Shown: positions 1 through 7,500 of the stretch, piece by piece | How positions within the stretch are numbered: the first letter of the stretch is position 1 | How the letters are laid out: every line of letters starts with the position of its first letter | Source: RGIG3872 sp045660245 | Lineage (GTDB): Bacteria > Bacillota > Clostridia > Christensenellales > UBA1242 | Length of the DNA stretch: 10,208 nt | Direction of reading: 5' to 3' | NCBI GenBank assembly: GCA_045660245.1 | Contig: JAZRDJ010000001.1 | Span: 1 to 10,208, forward strand | Notes under the pieces: generated by a model | Seen by the model: the letters and a program-made list of their open reading frames with translations, nothing else | Databases searched by the model: none | What the model was told of the DNA's origin: nothing | Translations under genes and position numbers: made by a program

Positions 1-37
1 GTTTTTCATATATATAATTAAATATATAATTTTAGTA

Positions 38-66
38 TTGACTGAAAACAAAGTATGGTTTATACT
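38..66 (+). promoter_or_regulatory. Sigma-A-type promoter of the 462-residue protein gene
   Basis: The -35 hexamer TTGACT (38-43) and the -10 hexamer TATACT (61-66) each differ from consensus at one base and are separated by exactly 17 bp. The DNA just upstream (about 8-37) is almost pure A/T and could act as an UP element. Transcription would be expected to start near 72-75, giving a leader of about 25 nt. This placement also rules out translation from the in-frame TTG at 38, because that TTG is part of the -35 box and would not be in the mRNA. No operator is apparent. Confidence 0.8.
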
Positions 67-86
67 AAATATACAAAGCATTTTTT

Positions 87-92
87 GGAGGT
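87..92 (+). promoter_or_regulatory. Strong ribosome-binding site that fixes the start at 98
   Basis: GGAGGT lies 5 nt before the ATG at 98, a near-perfect Shine-Dalgarno match at good spacing. It decides between the ATG at 98 and the 20-codon-longer frame opening at the TTG at 38, which has no such site and begins inside the promoter. Confidence 0.88.
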
Positions 93-97
93 TATTT

Positions 98-1486
98 ATG
101 GGTATTTTTAACAGACTATCAAATAAATTTAAATTTTCTGAGTTGCATCATCAGGGAGAAAAATTTGTTCTTGGTGTATACAAAGACAAAGAAAAAACAA
201 AGGCTGGCTACTACGCCCTTTTGCATGGCGACAAGGTTTTGATGAATGATATCACATACGTTACTGACAACCTCAAAGCCAATGAAGACGGACAAAATGT
301 CTTCCTTGTTGCCGGTGATAACAATGGATACAAACTTTTCACTCGAAATGGTGAATTAGTTACATATGAAAACAATTCAGAATATATTCCTTTTGCCATG
401 GGTTATTATGCAAATTACCAAGGAACTGACGACAAACAACGTTCATTTGAAGATAGCGATGAAACACTAATTATCAGAACACCAAACGGACATAAAACAT
501 TCTTAGCATTCTCAAACGGCAGAGTTTCTAATTTTATCAAAGAACTTGGTGAACTCAACACTGCAACTGGACTCAGAAAAGTACAAGACGACAAGCGTGA
601 CTACTATACAATTGACAAGCAAGGAATAATTTCTTCTCCAAAATTTTTATATGAAAGTACACAAGACGGAAATGGAAACAGAATACTCACCACTGATTCA
701 GTGCTCGGACTTAGATATGTTATAGCAGATGAAAATTACAAGCCACTTTCAAAACCTTTCCCTCATATCAAGCGCGTAAAGGGTCATTATATTGCAGAAA
801 ACGGATTTGATGAAACCTACTTCATCTCTCCAACAGGAAAACGCCTTTCTCCATCTTTTGAAGGTGACGTTGAACTCTTTGCTTCTGGCGCAAAACTCAT
901 CAATCTCGCCAGAGATGGAAAAAAGACCGGCATGAGCATGGTTCTTGATCAAAATTACAATCCATATCTCTCTGGTATCACAGAACTCTACCTTTCACCA
1001 AATCATTCTGGCATTGCATTTGCAAAAGTTGGTGGAATTCCTGTTGTTTTTGGGGCAACTGCCGACCCAATCAAAGTAGATTATGATACTGCAAGACTAT
1101 TGATGAGCATAATCTCAAACAAAAAACTTGGCTCTCTCTATATCGACAAAGTTATTGAGTCTGGTGCTGATGTTGATTCAACAATTGCTGCGTTTGAAGC
1201 AGTGATCGATGAAAACCTATCATTCACTCCAAACAATGAAATTTTGAAAGATCTCAAAGCAAATCTTGCAAATAAGTTCAATCAAAAGATTTCAAGAGCA
1301 GCCGCCGACAGAGTCAGAAAATCAGAAAAAGCACTTGAAGCTCTTCGTGCTGAACAAGAACGAATTACAAGAGAAACAGAAAAAGCATCATACAAATCAA
1401 CTTCTGCAATGCAACTTCGCAAAAAAGCAAAAAACAAAAAACCAGTCATCACAAAAGAATCAACAGACGAATCTGAAAATGCTTAA
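98..1486 (+). CDS. Hypothetical cytosolic protein, WG-like beta repeats with C-terminal helical tail
   Basis: This encodes 462 residues; I do not recognise the family. There is no signal peptide or membrane segment, so the protein is probably cytosolic. Residues 1-320 are predicted beta-rich. They contain spaced turns of the form aromatic-x-x-x-[D/N/S]-x-x-G-x-x-[S/V] followed by an aromatic, for example near 78-90, 132-146, 169-183 and 240-254. These resemble degenerate WG (KWG) repeats, though the defining Trp-Gly pair is absent. Residues ~327-376 look helical. Residues ~384-432 are a charged, probably coiled-coil helix (ARG/LYS/GLU-rich, as in SEKALEALRAEQERI), followed by a basic stretch (RKKAKNKK, 441-448) and an acidic end. 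I find no Cys and no Trp anywhere in it. The start is set by the RBS at 87-92. The gene is monocistronic here, faces the giant reverse-strand gene and shares a terminator with it. WG-like homology is a suggestion only; a protein-binding scaffold is possible but unsupported. Confidence 0.9.
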   Translation: MGIFNRLSNKFKFSELHHQGEKFVLGVYKDKEKTKAGYYALLHGDKVLMNDITYVTDNLKANEDGQNVFLVAGDNNGYKLFTRNGELVTYENNSEYIPFAMGYYANYQGTDDKQRSFEDSDETLIIRTPNGHKTFLAFSNGRVSNFIKELGELNTATGLRKVQDDKRDYYTIDKQGIISSPKFLYESTQDGNGNRILTTDSVLGLRYVIADENYKPLSKPFPHIKRVKGHYIAENGFDETYFISPTGKRLSPSFEGDVELFASGAKLINLARDGKKTGMSMVLDQNYNPYLSGITELYLSPNHSGIAFAKVGGIPVVFGATADPIKVDYDTARLLMSIISNKKLGSLYIDKVIESGADVDSTIAAFEAVIDENLSFTPNNEILKDLKANLANKFNQKISRAAADRVRKSEKALEALRAEQERITRETEKASYKSTSAMQLRKKAKNKKPVITKESTDESENA

Positions 1487-1504
1487 AATTCAAATTTAAT
1501 TATA

Positions 1505-1543
1505 AAAAAATATCCTCAACCTATAATGTTGAGGATATTTTTT
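1505..1543. terminator. Bidirectional intrinsic terminator between convergent genes
   Basis: The arms 1505-1520 and 1528-1543 pair perfectly over 16 bp around a 7-nt loop (CTATAAT). The core stem TATCCTCAAC/GTTGAGGATA carries the G-C pairs. It is flanked by A6-7 on the left and T6 on the right, so a U-tract follows the stem in either direction. It begins 18 nt after the forward stop and 8 nt beyond the reverse stop. The remainder of the 1487-1551 gap holds nothing else visible. Confidence 0.93.
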
Positions 1544-1551
1544 ATTGTTTA

Positions 1552-4500
1552 TTATGATGAACCTGAATAGATGTTCAAACTTATATCACCTGAAGCCAAA
1601 CAATATTCAATTTCAAAAGTGCTATAATATGTTTCCCCATTTAAAACAACATATTCAACAAGCCCAAATTGAGGAATAATTGTATACGATTCAACAATTT
1701 CATATTCTCCATACCTATCAACCGCATATTCATATATTGTGACACTATTTCCAAGTCTACTAAAATCTATCACTATTTTGTGATCTAATGCAAGCGTGCT
1801 TGTCACATATTCCTCATAATCCCCTGTGGCTCCATATATACTATATTGACTTATATTGAATACACATGGCTCTGTCACAGATGATTGGGCAAAAATTACA
1901 ATCGTTTGATTTTGAGACGCATCAATATAATAAGTTCCATCCAAGATTACATCCCCGCTAGAGTAATTTTTGCCATCAAGATTAAATTCCCCATCTGCAC
2001 ACCAAAAATCAAATGTGTATGGATAACCAAATTCTTCAGTTATTGTTTGATCATCAATTGTGATTTTATTTCCAACAATTACCATTGTTTTTTGATCATA
2101 GCCAATATCATCATCACCATATAGTTCAAAGTCAAAAGTTTCTTCACCATTAATAATTGTAATTGTCGTTCGACACTCTTGATAATCACTGGTCGCAACG
2201 TAATATACAATTTTAGCATCACCAATAATTGTATATTCTTCAGAAGTGATCAAACCACCTGACTCAATCAAATCTTTGTCTGATGATAAGATAGAACCGG
2301 AATTAATACCCAAACCATCAAACACTTGATATGAATCGTAATAAACAGATTCCGTTCCGTTCACATCTTCATCATCTTTGAACTCAAATGAATAACTATT
2401 TTCCTCAAACACAACCTTTGTTCCATATGGCAATACGTAAGAGCATGGGCCATCAGGACAAATTACTTCGAATTGATAATAATATGTCAAATATAAATTA
2501 AGATCCCCATAAATATTTTCACTGACAAAATTTGTTCCATCTGAGTACTTCATTCTATAAGAATAGTAATCATGATAATGATCAATTGATATTTCACCAC
2601 CAGAAATATACAAAATTCCCTGATCTTGATCATATTGAATTAAATCGCCTTCCAATAAAACATAATCATAAATGAGAACATCTTCACCACAATTTGAGCA
2701 GTAAAGACTCAATATGTGAGTTGTTCTTCTATCATATAATGAACAAATAATTTCATCATCATTAATTATTATTTCATCTTTATTATCAAAAGAAATCTCA
2801 TCACTTTGGAAGTAGAAATACATAAAGTCATCAATATAATCTCTTGTTTCATATCTCAGATTTTCTATAACTTCAATATCTTCACCAAAAGCATCTGTAA
2901 AGATTATACGATTTGAATCAATTTTTCTAATAATGGTTCCTGTTTCAACCGCATAAACCTGAGGTTCCGAATCATGCGTATCAACAGTCAATGAAACAAA
3001 TCTAAATTTTGCCTTCAGTGATATATTTCCCATCATCTCAAAAGAGTATTTCAAAGTATCAGTATCAATATCATAAAACCCAACAAATACCGCGTCGACC
3101 TCACCTATCCATTTTTCTGCCGTTCTTGTGATATTCTCTCCGTCTATGGTTTTGAATGATATGTTGTTTTCATCGATCAAAATCATTTGGTGCTGATAAA
3201 TTGTGAATTCTTCAGTTTCTCCAGTTGACAAGTCGAGAACTAATGTACATTCATCATACAATATAGTCTCATAATCTGCTGTTATGGTCATATCTCCTGA
3301 AACAACAACATTTCCACGCAAAACATAAAAGTTTTGATCATGATAATACAAAAAATTCTCTTCATGATCATCGAATACATAGTTTGTTTGTTCAAAATTA
3401 TATACATCGCCTGTCAATGAAATTATCTTCAATTTTGATTCATCAATATTGATTGTTTGGCCATCCAAGACTTCAATCTCATGAGTACCTTCATACAGAT
3501 TGACTGTTACTGTGTATATTGCTTTTTGAACAAATGTTGAGGTGAGTACAATGTCTTCCATAACCTTGAAACTCTCAGTCTGAATGTTGCCATTCACATA
3601 AAAATTCTCAAAAGCATTTAGTACATCACCATCTCGAATTGGTGCTTCATTGAACACAACATTTTGAGATGTTTCAAAATCTGTGAATGATAATGCTTGC
3701 CCGTTTATATTTACAAATTCTCCACCTTGAATAGAATATTCTTTGGTTTCATAATTTTCAAGATCAATAGTAATGGTATAAACTATTTCCATTCGTTCAT
3801 ATAAGGCTATGATTGACACATCTTCAGCAATATTAAAATTATTTGTTATCTGATTATCATTTTTATCTGAATAATACATGAATGAATCAATATATCCATC
3901 AAAAACATGATCAGATTCCACAATCACAATCGACTCGCCAGAATGTGTTTCAAAGCTCAAAACAGTTCCTTGTACTTGAATTTCAGTATCCATATTCACA
4001 ACATAATCAGTAGAAGTATTATTATATGTGACAACATTCAAGACATATTTATTGAATTTTGCCGTAATTGTCCTGTACCATGACATAGTGAATGACTCAT
4101 ATTTTTCGCCAGTTGCAGTATCAAAGAAACCAACAAACCCTGCATCAACACCATCAATAAACTTTTCTGCTGTTCGAACTATTTGTCTGCCATCAGTTGT
4201 GACAAAGGATATTTGGTTTCCATCAATAGTAACATTTTGATATTCATAAACCAAAAATTCTTCCAATCCAGTCGGCAAATCTAAAGTTAACAAACATTGA
4301 TCATAACTAACAACATCATACATTGCCCAAATATCCATGTCACTTGTAATAATAACTTCTTGAGGAAGCTCATTGCCCATCAACTCATCTGAAAAGTACA
4401 TGAAAGTCTCTTCACGATCAACAAAAGTATAGCTGAGCTCTTCAAATTCATATACCTGACCAGTGAGCGTTGAAACAGTGATTTTGTTTCGGTCAATACG

Positions 4501-7500
4501 AACAATTGATCCGTCTGCCACATTGAATGTTTTTTCGCCACCATAAAGATGCAAATTTAATTTGTGTATTGTTTTGTCAAAACTCAATCCATATTCATTT
4601 GTTCCAACATCATAGAAATAGAATCCAAATGGAAGAGCAAAGTTGTCAATGTTTATGTTACTGCCGTGCAAGATCGCTTCGCCACTTCCAGAAATTGTTT
4701 CGCCAGAATCATTAACAATAGAAAAGTCTTTCAAAAAGTGCATGAACATATGAACAACATCAAATTGTATCAAATAGTCAAATGTGTCGATATCCAGCTC
4801 ATATTCAAAAAATTCAAGTTCAAATAGCGCATCAGTTGATATTTCATTATCAATCTTGATTGATGCTGTTCGTTTTGGGAACAAATACTCGTTCATTGTT
4901 CCATCTTCATTTTCAAACGAGATTATATAATTTTCATTTGGTCCACTTGAATTTGAACCAAGAGCAATCTTGCCATCGCAAACAGCATTTGATCCAATTG
5001 AAATAATGTCAAATGACATAATCCCAGATCCAGCCACACTCGCACTGCAACCAAGGATTGATCCACCAAAAACAAATTCCTTTGTTTCGTTTGTTGTTGG
5101 CATATTCATGATTCCTGCACCATAGTCAGCCACACAATCTCGAATGGTTCCGCCAAGCATTTGAATGGTTCCGGAAGCATAAATTCCACCACCATACTTG
5201 GCTTGTTTTGTTGTCCCATCACCAGCAATAACAGAAGTTCCTGACATAAAAATACTTGCAAGCGAGTTAACTACAACATTTCCACCAAAACTATTTTGTG
5301 CTTCAATAACATTGTTTGATATTATACCACCAAGGAACTCAAATGTTGCAGTATTTGTAACGTAAATACCAGCACCATATGGTTCAACTGCATCTTCTGA
5401 AATTGTATTACCAGAAATTGTACCTGCTGTCATTTTGCAAGTTCCAGCATAGAACATAATTCCCCCACCATGTCCACAGTTAAACGAATTAACAGGATCT
5501 GCATCAATTCTATTGTTATTGATCGCAGCTCCATTGATCTCAATATATGGATCACTGGTTTCAGCATCTTTTATTGTTGAATAAATTCCAGCACCATGGT
5601 TTGTTGATCTATTATTTGAAACACTACCACCATTTAAGTAAATTTTTCCATTATCGTAGTTATACAAACCACCGCCACTATTTGCAAAATTGTTTTCAAT
5701 CTTACCATTATTGATGGTTAATTTTCCAGTATTATATATTCCACCACCACGTATTGCATAACCCGAAGTAATAATTGCATTTGAACTATCAATAATAGTA
5801 ATACCATTATTATATATTCCTGCGCCATCAGATGCATTTTGTTTTTGTGGATCACCAATAATAGAACCACCAGTCATATGGAACAATGAGGATTTATCAT
5901 CACTTTCAGCATTTGTGGTCATAACATGAACATTTCCACCTTTTGCTTGATTGTTTGTAATTTGCAAAATATTTTTGTTCAAGGTTCCACCAGACATATA
6001 AAATTTTCCTGTTCCTTGAACCATAATACCGCCACCACGGTTTGCAGTATTTCCATCATAAGATTTAGAACTATCTTCAAACTCACCAATAATTCCAGAC
6101 TTGAAATAATTTTTTGAGTTGTTTCCAACAAAAACACCGCCACCACGATCATTTGATGTACATGCTCCAATATTAATGCCATCAATATGAAGGGTTCCAA
6201 ATGAAGAAACTCCACCACCATAAACATTGGCTACGAGATCAACAATCTTTCCCCCATTCAAATACATTGTTCCAGCATTATATATTCCACCACCGCTATT
6301 GGCATTGACTGTTGCACCATCACCAGAAATCATTCCACCATTCATTGTGAATGTTGTTGATTTCAAAACTTGAATTGCACCACCAGTAGCAGAAGTGTTG
6401 GTCACCTTGTTGTTTTTTAGTTCACCACCCGAAAAGGTCATTGATCCTTTTGCGATATAAACCGCTCCGCCATTGCTAACTGCTGAACAAGATGCAATCA
6501 CACCATTTGACATGCTGATATTTCCAGAGGAATAAATAGCTCCACCATAATTTGCCAAACAGTTTTTGATCTCACCACCTGAAATAACAATAGAAGATGT
6601 TGAACAAATTGCACCACCACTTGCAGACGTTTTGCAGTTTTCAATGACACCACCTGAAAGCTCAAGGTTTGCCACATTATAAATTGCTGACCCATCGGCA
6701 GATGAATTTATGCTCGAAATGGATCCACCAAGAATTTTTGTCGTCCCTTCGTTATATATTCCAACACCAGGTTCAGTGCGAACTGTCTTTCCATCATCTA
6801 ATATTTTCCCAGAACGTAACTCAAATACAGCATCAGAGGCAACAAAAGCATTTAAACCTCTTCCACCATTTACAACTTTATTCGAACTTATTGTAAATTT
6901 TGAATGATCAAGAGCAAAAGCCCCTGAAGAAACATATACACCACCACCGAGAGTCGCAGTATTGTTTGAAATATTTATAGCGTCAGAAGCCTCACCACAT
7001 ACAAATTTACCATTATTTGTAACAAAAACACCACCACCAAGGGTTGCCGAATTACTCTTTATATTAAGATCTGTACCGTATGAAACTTCAACAACTCCAC
7101 CATCCAAATAAAGAGCGCCGCCATTGGTTGCTTTCATATTGCTTATTGTTATATCATAATATGAAATTTTTATATTTCCTTTACAATAAATCCCTCCACC
7201 ATTTTGAGCAACAACTTGCCCATTTCCTTTCATATTCTCACAAAGATAAAACTCAACAGATTCATCAACAAAAATTTGTCCACCATTTAGTTCTGCAACA
7301 TTAGATGAAGGGTTAGTATATATTAAAACTATTCCATATTTTGCATAAACACCGCCACCATTACTTGCTGAGTTTTCAGAAATATTTCCACTAATACCAG
7401 CAGGCGTACTAAAGTCACCTACAACATAAACACCAGCGCCATATGTTGCTTTATTATTTTTATACTCACCATCAATTGAAGCATCTGAAAGACGTGCATA

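Larger units (their letters stand above)
2473..4566 (-). repeat. Eight InlB/Flg_new-like beta modules (residues 1872-2569)
   Basis: Module starts by my count are residues 1872, 1962, 2046, 2133, 2222, 2311, 2395 and 2487, each 83-92 residues long. The shared plan is an opening strand pair (YTVTVNLYEG type), an [I/V]xID segment, a central xFxYYxD or FVGFxD segment, and a closing strand (DMTITADY, ISLKAKF). That plan follows the Listeria-Bacteroides (InlB B-repeat, Flg_new) pattern YTVTFxxNGG...WYxD...ITLYAKW but is strongly diverged, with the WY position replaced by MYF, LYY or VGF. Such modules usually act as stalks of surface proteins. Confidence 0.72.

Noticed and set aside
1266..1499. Overlapping forward frame of 77 codons at the end of the first gene
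   Set aside because: Its Gln/Lys/Asn-rich product is a frame-shifted reading of the lysine- and glutamate-rich tail; it has no RBS and runs towards the terminator.
1555..1900. Possible sortase signal or autotransporter barrel at the C-terminus of the giant protein
   Set aside because: No LPXTG-like motif, terminal hydrophobic helix, positive tail or alternating amphipathic barrel strands with a terminal aromatic could be found.
5731..5748. Possible G-quadruplex on the coding strand from GGTGGTGG runs
   Set aside because: The runs contain only short GG pairs, usually three or fewer together, and are fully explained by glycine codons.
5979..6695. Open frames of 65-82 codons on the reverse strand in other frames than the giant gene
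   Set aside because: They lie wholly within the repeat-coding region, have low-complexity composition produced by the repetitive glycine and asparagine codons, and show no RBS.
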